Assembly: GCA_900764695.1 (NCBI GenBank)
Contig: CAAFOY010000045.1
Span: 1 to 12,130 of the forward strand
DNA from: Lachnospiraceae bacterium
GTDB taxonomy: Bacteria > Bacillota_A > Clostridia > Lachnospirales > Lachnospiraceae
Length of the DNA stretch: 12,130 nucleotides
Reading direction: 5' to 3'
Both the position numbers and the translations under genes were made by a program. Under the pieces are notes generated by a model, which had not been told where the DNA came from, made no database searches, and saw only the letters and a program-made list of their open reading frames with translations. Shown here piece by piece: positions 1 to 7,529 of this stretch. The first letter of the stretch is position 1. Each line of letters opens with the position of its first letter.

Positions 1-2
1 AT

Positions 3-464
<462 letters not shown>

Positions 465-492
465 TTATAGTTATAGTTAATAATCAATATAT

Positions 493-524
493 AAAGGTGT
501 ATCTCATTATGGGATACACCTTTT
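493..524 (+). terminator. Rho-independent terminator of gdhA
   Basis: A 13-bp stem (493-505 with 511-523, one G-T wobble) closes over a five-base ATTAT loop and ends in a short run of four T. It sits 28 bases past the gdhA stop. The T-run is short, so some read-through towards prfC is possible. Confidence 0.8.
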
Positions 525-574
525 GTGATATATGGAATATAAATTCTAAATAGGGGGAAAATATATAGGTAGTC

Positions 575-603
575 TTGTGAAAAATGTTAATATTGTTTAT
601 AAT
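575..603 (+). promoter_or_regulatory. Sigma-A promoter for prfC and the aminopeptidase gene
   Basis: TTGTGA at 575-580 and a perfect TATAAT at 598-603 are separated by exactly 17 bases. Transcription would start near 610, leaving a leader of about 50 bases before the prfC start at 663. The site lies after the gdhA terminator, which fits an independent unit. Confidence 0.7.
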
Positions 604-662
604 AAGTCAGGGATTGGAAAACTATTACAATATTATTTAATAATTATTTTATGGAGAATAGA

Positions 663-2258
663 ATGGACGAGAATTTAAAGAAGGAAATAGAAAACAGACG
701 AACATTTGCGATTATTTCACATCCCGATGCAGGAAAGACTACTTTAACAGAAAAGTTTTTACTCTATGGAGGTGCTATTAATACAGCAGGTTCAGTAAAG
801 GGAAAGGCCAATTCTAAGTATGCAGTGTCTGACTGGATGGGAATTGAAAAAGAAAGAGGCATTTCAGTTACATCTTCAGCGCTTCAGTTTAACTATGAAG
901 GATATTGCATTAATATTTTGGATACTCCTGGACATCAGGACTTCTCAGAAGATACTTATAGAACGTTAATGGCTGCAGATTCAGCAGTAATGGTTATTGA
1001 TGCTTCAAAGGGTGTTGAGGCACAGACAATTAAGCTTTTTAAGGTTTGTGTTATGAGACATATTCCTATTTTTACTTTTATTAATAAGATGGACTTGGAA
1101 GCAAGAGATCCATATGAACTGCTTGAAGAAATTGAAAATGTTCTTGGAATTAAAACATGCCCTATTAACTGGCCAATTGGTTCAGGTAAAAGATTTAAAG
1201 GCGTGTATGACAGAGATACTAAGAAGATTTCAATGTTTAAGGCAGTTTCAGTTGGTGGTTCAAAAAGTGCTGCGGAAACAACATATGAGTTGGACAACGA
1301 AAACTTTAAGGCAGAAATAGGTGATGAATTGTATGACCAGCTTGTAGATGACACTGAACTTCTTGACGGAGCAAGCGAACCATTTGATCAGGAATTGGTT
1401 GATAAAGGTGAATTGTCACCGGTATTTTTCGGCTCAGCGTTAACAACTTTCGGTATAGAAACATTTTTGGAACATTTCTTAAGAATGACAGAATCGCCAC
1501 TTCCAAGGATGTCAGATCAGGGATTAATTGATCCTATTGAAGAACCATTTTCAGGATTTGTATTTAAGATTCAGGCTAATATGAACAAGGCACATCACGA
1601 TAGAATTGCTTTCCTTAGAGTTTGTTCAGGAAAGTTTGATGCATCTAAGGATGTGTATCACGTACAAAGTGGTAAGAAAATGAAACTTTCAAGACCTCAG
1701 CAAATTATGGCTCAGGACAGAAAGGTAATTGATGAAGCTTATGCGGGAGACGTAATCGGTGTATTTGATCCGGGTATTTTTTCAATAGGTGATACAATCT
1801 GTACACCGGGCAAAAAATTTGTTTATGAAGGAATCCCAACTTTTGCACCTGAACATTTCTGCAGACTTGTGGCACTTGATTCAATGAAACGTAAACAGTT
1901 TATGAAAGGTGTTACACAGATTGCTCAGGAAGGTGCAATTCAGATTTTCCAGGATTACAATCTTGAAATGTCAGAAATTATTGTAGGTGTTGTAGGTACA
2001 CTTCAGTTTGACGTTTTGAAGTATAGAATGGAAAACGAATATGGCTGTGATGTGAGATTGGAGCCATTGCCTTATGGACACATCAGATGGGTAAAAGATA
2101 CAACAATAGATTTAAATAATGTTAAATGTCCAAGCGATGCCAAGAGAGTAAAGGATATGAAGGGCAATCCATTAGTATTATTTACAAACCAGTGGTCAAT
2201 TAAACTTCTTTTGGAAAGAAATGAAGGCATTGAATTTGAAGAATTTAGCAGAAATTAA
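663..2258 (+). CDS. prfC: Peptide chain release factor 3 (RF3), translational GTPase
   Basis: RF3 is a cytoplasmic GTPase that removes RF1 or RF2 from the ribosome after peptide release. The 531-residue product matches the usual length (about 530). Its GTPase domain shows the P-loop SHPDAGKTT (residues 19-27), the switch region EKERGISVTSS, DTPGH (87-91) followed by QDFSEDTYRTL, and NKMD (141-144). The QDFSEDTYRTL continuation separates RF3 from EF-G and TypA. The C-terminal part, with VGVVGTLQFDVLKYR and the closing WSIKLLLERNEGIEF region, is complete. An in-frame ATG exists at 651, but it has no ribosome binding site. The ATG at 663 has GGAG at 653-656 with six bases between, so I take 663. 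The next gene begins 38 bases after the stop with no terminator between, which suggests co-transcription. Confidence in the family is very high. Confidence 0.97.
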   Translation: MDENLKKEIENRRTFAIISHPDAGKTTLTEKFLLYGGAINTAGSVKGKANSKYAVSDWMGIEKERGISVTSSALQFNYEGYCINILDTPGHQDFSEDTYRTLMAADSAVMVIDASKGVEAQTIKLFKVCVMRHIPIFTFINKMDLEARDPYELLEEIENVLGIKTCPINWPIGSGKRFKGVYDRDTKKISMFKAVSVGGSKSAAETTYELDNENFKAEIGDELYDQLVDDTELLDGASEPFDQELVDKGELSPVFFGSALTTFGIETFLEHFLRMTESPLPRMSDQGLIDPIEEPFSGFVFKIQANMNKAHHDRIAFLRVCSGKFDASKDVYHVQSGKKMKLSRPQQIMAQDRKVIDEAYAGDVIGVFDPGIFSIGDTICTPGKKFVYEGIPTFAPEHFCRLVALDSMKRKQFMKGVTQIAQEGAIQIFQDYNLEMSEIIVGVVGTLQFDVLKYRMENEYGCDVRLEPLPYGHIRWVKDTTIDLNNVKCPSDAKRVKDMKGNPLVLFTNQWSIKLLLERNEGIEFEEFSRN

Positions 2259-2296
2259 TTTTGTACAAGATTAAATATAGAAGGGAATGAGTTATC

Positions 2297-3676
2297 ATGG
2301 AAAGAAAGAATGCATGGAATACTTATGGCAAGAGAGAAATAAGTGAGTTGGAAGAATTAAATTCTAACTATATTGATTTCCTGTCAGACTGTAAAACAGA
2401 AAGAGAATGTGTTAAGGAAACTGTAAGACAGGCAAGGGAGAAAGGCTACAAGTCTTTAGAAGAAGTAATTGAAAAAGGCCAGCCTTTAAAACAGGGGGAC
2501 AAAGTTTATGCTGTTTGTATGAATAAGACAGTAGCACTTTTTAACATTGGAAAGATTCCAATGGAACAGGGAATGAATATTTTGGGAGCACATATTGATT
2601 CACCTAGAATGGACATTAAGCAGAATCCACTATATGAAAGTAATAATATGGCATACCTTGATACACATTACTATGGCGGAATTAAGAAGTATCAGTGGGT
2701 TACACTTCCACTTGCAATTCATGGTGTTGTAGTTAAGAAAGACGGAACAAAGGTTGAAGTTAACATTGGTGAAAAAGATACCGACCCTGTATTTTGTGTA
2801 ACCGACCTTTTAATTCATCTTGCAGGACAGCAGATGGAAAAGAATGCAGCTAAAGTTATTGAAGGCGAAAACCTTGATATTCTTGTTGGAAGCATTCCAC
2901 TTGAAGACAAAGAAAAAGATGCTGTAAAAGAAGGAATTATAGGTATTTTAAAAAACACCTATGAAATGGAAGAAGAAGATTTTATGTCAGCAGAATTAGA
3001 AGTGGTTCCGGCAGGAAGAGCAAGAGAAATGGGATTTGACAGAAGTATGATTATGGCATACGGTCAGGATGACAAGGTATGTGCTTATACTTCGTTAGCG
3101 GCAATGCTTGAAACGGACAAGATTGACAAGACAGCATGTTGTTTATTAGTAGATAAAGAAGAAATTGGTAGTGTAGGTGCTACAGGAATGCAGTCAAAAT
3201 TCTTTGAAAATACAGTAGCAGAATTGTTAAATCTTAATGGTGATTACAACGAACTTAAACTTAAGAGATGTCTAGCGCATTCAAGAATGTTGTCATCAGA
3301 TGTTAACGCAGCTTTTGATCCATTATATTCTGATGTGTTCAAAAATAATAGCTCATCATTCCTAGGTTCAGGCGTTGTATTTAACAAGTTTACAGGTTCA
3401 AGAGGAAAGTCAGGTTCAAATGATGCTAATGCTGAATATCTTGCAGTATTAAGAAATATAATGGATAATCATAACGTACATTTTCAAATGTCAGAACTTG
3501 GAAAAGTTGACGCAGGTGGTGGCGGAACAATCGCTTATATTATGTCACTTTATGGCATGGAAGTAATTGATTGTGGCGTTGCAGTATTAAACATGCACGC
3601 ACCTTGGGAAGTAACAAGCAAGGCTGATATTTATGAAACATACAAGTGCTATAAAGCTTTCCTAAAGAATGCATAA
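2297..3676 (+). CDS. M18-family zinc aminopeptidase (aminopeptidase 1 type)
   Basis: This is a cytoplasmic two-zinc aminopeptidase that removes N-terminal residues from peptides; M18 enzymes form large tetrahedral dodecamers. The 459-residue length is normal for the bacterial aminopeptidase 1 group (apeA-type names). Expected metal and catalytic residues are visible: AHID with His99 and Asp101, the bridging aspartate in GQDDKVCAYTS (Asp258), the KEEIGSVGATG loop with Glu288 and Glu289, Asp335 in SSDVNAAFDP, and His434 in NMHAPWEVTSKAD. A glycine-rich KVDAGGGGTIAY segment precedes the last ligand. The start ATG is preceded by AAGGGA about ten bases upstream, slightly long but the only good site. 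It follows prfC closely and its unit ends in the terminator at 3699-3749. The family is certain; the preferred N-terminal residue cannot be read from sequence. Confidence 0.95.
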   Translation: MERKNAWNTYGKREISELEELNSNYIDFLSDCKTERECVKETVRQAREKGYKSLEEVIEKGQPLKQGDKVYAVCMNKTVALFNIGKIPMEQGMNILGAHIDSPRMDIKQNPLYESNNMAYLDTHYYGGIKKYQWVTLPLAIHGVVVKKDGTKVEVNIGEKDTDPVFCVTDLLIHLAGQQMEKNAAKVIEGENLDILVGSIPLEDKEKDAVKEGIIGILKNTYEMEEEDFMSAELEVVPAGRAREMGFDRSMIMAYGQDDKVCAYTSLAAMLETDKIDKTACCLLVDKEEIGSVGATGMQSKFFENTVAELLNLNGDYNELKLKRCLAHSRMLSSDVNAAFDPLYSDVFKNNSSSFLGSGVVFNKFTGSRGKSGSNDANAEYLAVLRNIMDNHNVHFQMSELGKVDAGGGGTIAYIMSLYGMEVIDCGVAVLNMHAPWEVTSKADIYETYKCYKAFLKNA

Positions 3677-3698
3677 TTAAGGAATAAGATTACAAATT

Positions 3699-3749
3699 AA
3701 TCCTTCGGAGAGAATATTAGTGAATATATTCTTTTCGGGGGATTTTTTT
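3699..3749 (+). terminator. Strong Rho-independent terminator of the prfC-aminopeptidase unit
   Basis: A 19-bp stem, allowing four G-T wobbles, pairs 3699-3717 with 3726-3744 around the loop TAGTGAAT. It runs into seven T (3743-3749). It begins 23 bases after the aminopeptidase stop. The wobbles would become mismatches on the other strand, so it works for + strand transcripts only. Confidence 0.9.
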
Positions 3750-3858
3750 GTTGAAGAAGCGTAACATAGAAAGTAGAATTACAGTAAATAGAAAAAATAA
3801 GAAAAAAATTCTATGTAATCCCATCCCATAAGGCTATATACAAGGCGAAGAATTGCAA

Positions 3859-3894
3859 TAAAAAAGCAGAACCCTCATTAGAGAATCCTGCTTT
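3859..3894 (-). terminator. Rho-independent terminator of the penicillin-binding protein gene
   Basis: Read on the - strand, a 14-bp stem (3894-3881 with 3876-3863) with three G-T wobbles closes over a TAAT loop and leads into six T (3865-3860). On the + strand three of these pairs become A-C mismatches, so the hairpin is directional. It lies 65 bases past the stop of the gene at 3960-6587. With the + strand terminator at 3699-3749 it separates the two convergent units. Confidence 0.85.
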
Positions 3895-3959
3895 CAAAAA
3901 GTCGTACATATTAAATTGTATATATAAAGTTCTTATAATAACAAACTATAAATGCTTAG

Positions 3960-6587
3960 CTATTTTCCTGAAGTTTTACCGGAGCCCTTAGAACTTGATG
4001 ATCCTGAACTTGATTTGCTTGTTTTAGAACTTCCTGAATCGGTTCTACTTGAACTTGATTTTGAACTATTAGAACCTGACTTTGAATTGCCGGAGCTTGA
4101 GCTACCGGATTTTGAGCCAGAGCCATTTGATTCGGAACTACTTGAATTTCCGGATGAACTTGAACTGTTTGAATAGCTTGAACTCTTTTTTGAAAAAGCT
4201 GAATGATAAGTACATTTTGCAGGCTGTGTACCCTTGGCAAAATACTCTGATTTTGATGTAGGACAAACTCCTTTAATTGCAACTTTTCCTGAAGAAGAGC
4301 AGATATCATATTTCTTAACATCTTTACTCATTTTAAAACTTTTAGCTTTGTATTTCTTGACTGAGTCAATTTGATTCATTATCTTAGCCCAGAGTCTTTC
4401 GTGATACGCCTGGTCACCGCTAAGAGATACGTTTTCATCATAACCTGTCCAAATTGATGCTGTAAGATATGGTGTATATCCACAGAACCAAAGGTCATAT
4501 TCACTTGATGTTGTACCGGTTTTACCTGATACGGGCATTTTGCCATCAAGTTTAGCACTTGTACCTGTACCTTCTGTAATAACGCTTGTCATACCCTGTG
4601 TAAGAAGGCTTGCAGTAGAAGCTTTCAAAACAGTATGTGTAGTAGGAGTAGTGTTATCAAGAAGGACACGTCCATTGCTGTCTATAACCTGTGAATAAAA
4701 AACAGGTCTTGTATAAGTTCCCTGATTTGCGATTGTTGCATATGCAGCAGTCATTTCTAAGTTAGTAACACCGTCTGTAATACCACCAAGTGCCAAAGCC
4801 TGCTGAATGTCAGATGAAACAGAACCATTTTTTTCAACACGGTTATCAACTAAAGTAGTAATACCAAAATTGCAAAGATAATCATATCCAAGCTGTGGTG
4901 TAATATCTGTAAGTGTTTTTACAGCACAAATATTCATAGAATCAGCAATTGCCTTTCTTACTGTAACTTTGCCACGATAACCACTGTACCAGTTCTTAAC
5001 AGCTCTTCCGTTAGAATAACTGAAAGGCTCATCCACGATAGTAGTGGTAAGTGTGTAACCCATAGTATCAATGGCAGGTGCGTAAGCTGATAAAATTTTA
5101 AATGTTGAACCAGGCTGTCTTGTTGAGTCTGTAGCTCGGTTAAGAGAAAGACTAACATTCTTCTTTCCACGACCACCAACAACGGCTTTAACATAGCCTG
5201 TGTACTGGTCCATTACAGTAAATGAAACCTGTGGCTGAGGATTGTAATAAAGATTTTCGTATTCGGCGTAGCCTTTATCCTTATCAATTCCTTTTTTGTA
5301 ATACTTGTTCATAAGGTGCATTTTGTATGCCTTAACACAAGCTTTTGCTTCTTCTTTAGAACTAAAAATCAATTTAAAACTTGATTCCTTCAAAGAATTT
5401 CTATGATAATTCAAAATATCTTTTTCACTGTAATTGTCAACTGAACCGTCAGGATTTTGAACTGACCATGCCCAGTTAATTGAGTATTTAATAGCGTAAG
5501 GATAGTTGGCTGAGTCAGACAATTCCTTATCACATATTTTTTGAATATCAGAATCCTGAGTAGTATAAATCTTTAAACCACCGCTGTATACGGCATTGTA
5601 AGCCTGAGTATAAGTATAGCCTTTCTGTTCCTGAAGGTCTGAAAGAACCTGCTTTACAACCTCATCGACAAAATAAGAATATACCCGATCATCGCTTTTT
5701 GTAAGCTTGTTGTTAACTTTTTTTATACGGGCATAAACATTATCACTCATGGCTTCGTCATACTGTTCTTGAGTAATATGCCCAGCATCTTTCATGTTAG
5801 TGAGAATCTTTTTTCTACGTTTGGCATTTTCGTCAGGATTAGTAATAGGATTATAAAGTGACGGGTTCTGAGTTATGGCAGCAATAACGCCTGCCTCAGA
5901 AACTGTAATCTTACTAACATCCTTATTAAAATATCTAAGTGAAGCAGCCTTAACACCAAGGGTATTTGAACCTAAGTTAATAGTGTTAAGATATGTTTCA
6001 AGTATAACGTCCTTTTTGGTAACTTTTTCAAGCTGAACGGCAAGATACTGTTCCTGAATCTTTCTTTTAAGAGAAGAAGTAAGGGAATCTTCTTCAGTCC
6101 AGTTTGTAAATACGTTGTTCTTTAGAACCTGTTGTGTAATGGTGCTGGCACCTTCTGACGGATTAAGGGTAGTGAGTGCTATAAAAGCCGCACGACCGAT
6201 ACCCTGAATGTCAATACCGTTATGTTCATAAAAACGTGCATCCTCAGTATCAATAAAAGCCCATCTTAAATGTTCCGGAATATCTTTCAAATCAGCCTTA
6301 ATACGGTTAGAGCCGGAAGTGATAAGCTTAGCAATCTGCTTATTATTGGTGTCATAAACTGTTGTTGAATATGACGATGGAACAATAGAAATATTTTCCA
6401 CGGAAGGAGCACTTTTAATAATGCCGTGTATAACACCAAGTCCGAAAAAACCTCCGGTAACAATGGCAAGGCACATAATGTAAAGAAATACTTTAAGTGC
6501 AGAAACCAAGGACTTAGAAACAACCTTCTTTTGTAATGAAACAAGTTCACGTTGTTTGTCTATTGTTTCTTTATATTCAAAATTCAT
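3960..6587 (-). CDS. Class A penicillin-binding protein (bifunctional peptidoglycan glycosyltransferase/transpeptidase), PBP1A-like
   Basis: This membrane-anchored enzyme polymerises and cross-links peptidoglycan outside the cell. The 875-residue product has a short cytoplasmic N-terminus and one membrane segment (about 31-53). A GT51 glycosyltransferase domain follows, with catalytic Glu115 in TEDARFYEHNG, GASTITQQ (146-153) and the YLNTINLGSNTLGVKAA motif. The transpeptidase domain has Ser494 of STFK, SMN (550-552) and KTGTTS (from 689). After it comes a three-cysteine segment (Cys763, Cys775, Cys792), common in clostridial PBPs. The final 77 or so residues are nearly all Ser, Gly, Lys and Asn and look disordered. 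An in-frame TTG lies at 6593, but AGGAGG (6600-6595) is seven bases from the ATG at 6587 and only one base from the TTG, so 6587 is the start. All catalytic motifs are present. It is divergent from yigZ. Confidence 0.95.
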   Translation of the reverse strand: MNFEYKETIDKQRELVSLQKKVVSKSLVSALKVFLYIMCLAIVTGGFFGLGVIHGIIKSAPSVENISIVPSSYSTTVYDTNNKQIAKLITSGSNRIKADLKDIPEHLRWAFIDTEDARFYEHNGIDIQGIGRAAFIALTTLNPSEGASTITQQVLKNNVFTNWTEEDSLTSSLKRKIQEQYLAVQLEKVTKKDVILETYLNTINLGSNTLGVKAASLRYFNKDVSKITVSEAGVIAAITQNPSLYNPITNPDENAKRRKKILTNMKDAGHITQEQYDEAMSDNVYARIKKVNNKLTKSDDRVYSYFVDEVVKQVLSDLQEQKGYTYTQAYNAVYSGGLKIYTTQDSDIQKICDKELSDSANYPYAIKYSINWAWSVQNPDGSVDNYSEKDILNYHRNSLKESSFKLIFSSKEEAKACVKAYKMHLMNKYYKKGIDKDKGYAEYENLYYNPQPQVSFTVMDQYTGYVKAVVGGRGKKNVSLSLNRATDSTRQPGSTFKILSAYAPAIDTMGYTLTTTIVDEPFSYSNGRAVKNWYSGYRGKVTVRKAIADSMNICAVKTLTDITPQLGYDYLCNFGITTLVDNRVEKNGSVSSDIQQALALGGITDGVTNLEMTAAYATIANQGTYTRPVFYSQVIDSNGRVLLDNTTPTTHTVLKASTASLLTQGMTSVITEGTGTSAKLDGKMPVSGKTGTTSSEYDLWFCGYTPYLTASIWTGYDENVSLSGDQAYHERLWAKIMNQIDSVKKYKAKSFKMSKDVKKYDICSSSGKVAIKGVCPTSKSEYFAKGTQPAKCTYHSAFSKKSSSYSNSSSSSGNSSSSESNGSGSKSGSSSSGNSKSGSNSSKSSSSRTDSGSSKTSKSSSGSSSSKGSGKTSGK

Positions 6588-6610
6588 TGGCAAACCTCCT
6601 ATTCTTTTAG

Positions 6611-6619
6611 ATTATAACA
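6611..6619 (-). promoter_or_regulatory. Extended -10 promoter of the penicillin-binding protein gene
   Basis: On the - strand the sequence reads TGTTATAAT: a perfect TATAAT (6616-6611) preceded by the TGn extension. The -35 position 17 bases upstream carries only TTTATT, a poor match, as is usual for extended -10 promoters. Transcription would start near 6604, giving a very short leader with the AGGAGG site almost at its 5' end. Confidence 0.5.
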
Positions 6620-6676
6620 AAATGCAGTAATTTAATAAAGGGGAAAAATGTCGCAGAAAATGTAAGACACAGAATC

Positions 6677-6705
6677 TTCAAAAAAATTGATACTTATGTT
6701 ATTCT
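6677..6705 (+). promoter_or_regulatory. Possible extended -10 promoter for the yigZ gene
   Basis: TGT-TATTCT (6697-6705) resembles an extended -10. TTCAAA at 6677-6682 stands 17 bases upstream as a weak -35. It is back-to-back with the PBP promoter. If used, it would give a leader of about 90 bases before the TTG start at 6802. The match is modest and other starts are possible. Confidence 0.35.
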
Positions 6706-6743
6706 ATATACAACGCGTTTGGTTGGGAGGGGGGACAATTAAA

Positions 6744-6848
6744 ATGAAAGCGTGCTTTTGTTGTTTTTCTTCTCTACACAACAAACAAGAAAGGGATAGA
6801 ATTGGAAAAATTTATAATAAAAGAAGGCGGTCAGGGCGAAATTGTTGA
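6744..6848 (+). CDS. Possible 34-codon leader reading frame overlapping the yigZ start
   Basis: An ATG at 6744 lies 9 to 13 bases after a very purine-rich GGGAGGGGGG run (6725-6734), the strongest ribosome-binding-like sequence in this leader. The frame begins MKACFCCFSS and ends in an Arg-rich stretch with TGA at 6846-6848, about 47 bases inside the yigZ frame (a different frame). I recognise no family. It could be a translated leader that modulates yigZ initiation, or a chance frame in a short leader. The Cys-rich start and basic end resemble nothing specific, so confidence is low. Confidence 0.2.
   Translation: MKACFCCFSSLHNKQERDRIGKIYNKRRRSGRNC
6757..6785 (+). repeat. Inverted repeat in the yigZ leader
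   Basis: TTTGTTGT (6757-6764) and ACAACAAA (6778-6785) are perfect 8-base inverted arms with a 13-base pyrimidine-rich spacer. The right arm ends five bases before the AAGGGA ribosome binding site of yigZ. A hairpin here could affect access to that site. The stem has only two G-C pairs and would be weak. Confidence 0.4.
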
Positions 6849-7437
6849 GAAGAAGTCCAGATTTATTGCCACTGTTTTGCCAATAGATACAGAAGAAGAG
6901 GCATTACAATATATTGAAAAGATAAAAAAGAAATACTGGGATGCAAGGCACAATTGTTTTGCATTTGCAATAGGAAGTAACAATGAAATTCAGAGATTTA
7001 GTGATGACGGCGAGCCACAGGGCACAGCGGGAAAACCTATTTTGGAAACATTGCTAAATGAGAATTTGCATAATACTTTGATAGTGGTGACACGATATTT
7101 TGGTGGAACTCTCCTTGGAACAGGCGGTCTTGTCAGGGCTTACGGCCAGTCATCCAAGGAAGGTATTAGAAATTCGGTTATTCAGAAAGTTTGTGAAGGT
7201 ATAAGTTTTAAACTTACGGTGGATTATAATAGTATAGGAAAGATTAAGTACATTATGGGGCAGATGGGAATTACGGATGCTCAGGAAGAATACGGTCAGA
7301 ATGTTGTTTTAAGCATTTTAATGAAAAAAGATGAATATAATGAATTTAATACGAAAGTAACAGATGCCACAGGAGGGAAAGCTGTTTTTGAGGATGAAGA
7401 AGACAGGGAGTACAGAGAAGAGGTAAAAGAAAAATAA
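6802..7437 (+). CDS. yigZ: YigZ/YvyE protein, IMPACT (UPF0029) family
   Basis: This is a cytoplasmic protein related to the N-terminal domain of eukaryotic IMPACT, a regulator of the translational kinase GCN2; the bacterial function is unsettled. The 211-residue length is typical (about 205-217). The N-terminal UPF0029 domain shows KKSRF (residues 17-21), ARHNCFAFAIG (48-58), FSDDGEPQGTAGKPIL (66-81) and VVTRYFGGTLLGTGGLVRAYG (95-115). A smaller C-terminal domain of the DUF1949 type follows from about residue 138. The start is TTG at 6802, with AAGGGA (6791-6796) five bases upstream. No in-frame ATG precedes the conserved KKSRF, so TTG is needed to keep a normal N-terminus. typA follows after 92 bases with its own promoter. 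The family is certain; the molecular role is not. Confidence 0.93.
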   Translation: MEKFIIKEGGQGEIVEKKSRFIATVLPIDTEEEALQYIEKIKKKYWDARHNCFAFAIGSNNEIQRFSDDGEPQGTAGKPILETLLNENLHNTLIVVTRYFGGTLLGTGGLVRAYGQSSKEGIRNSVIQKVCEGISFKLTVDYNSIGKIKYIMGQMGITDAQEEYGQNVVLSILMKKDEYNEFNTKVTDATGGKAVFEDEEDREYREEVKEK

Positions 7438-7442
7438 TTTTA

Positions 7443-7471
7443 TTGAAAACATATCATCTATGTGATAGAAT
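7443..7471 (+). promoter_or_regulatory. Sigma-A promoter for typA
   Basis: TTGAAA (7443-7448), a 17-base spacer and TAGAAT (7466-7471) form a near-consensus promoter, with TGA directly before the -10 as an extension. It begins five bases after the yigZ stop. It gives a leader of about 50 bases before typA. No terminator separates yigZ from typA, so read-through can add to expression. Confidence 0.75.
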
Positions 7472-7529
7472 GAACATTTGTGAAGCTATAAACAAGTATT
7501 TTATGATTATTTAATAGGAAAGAGAAGAA

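Noticed and set aside
3764..3816. Inverted repeat ACATAGAA / TTCTATGT with a 37-base spacer between the convergent terminators
   Set aside because: Only eight AT-rich pairs with a long spacer and no nearby promoter. It is likely chance in A-rich DNA.
3952..4176. Open + strand frame rich in Leu, Glu, Pro and Asp
   Set aside because: It is the antisense of the low-complexity Ser/Gly-rich tail of the PBP. The biased composition simply mirrors that repeat-like coding tract.
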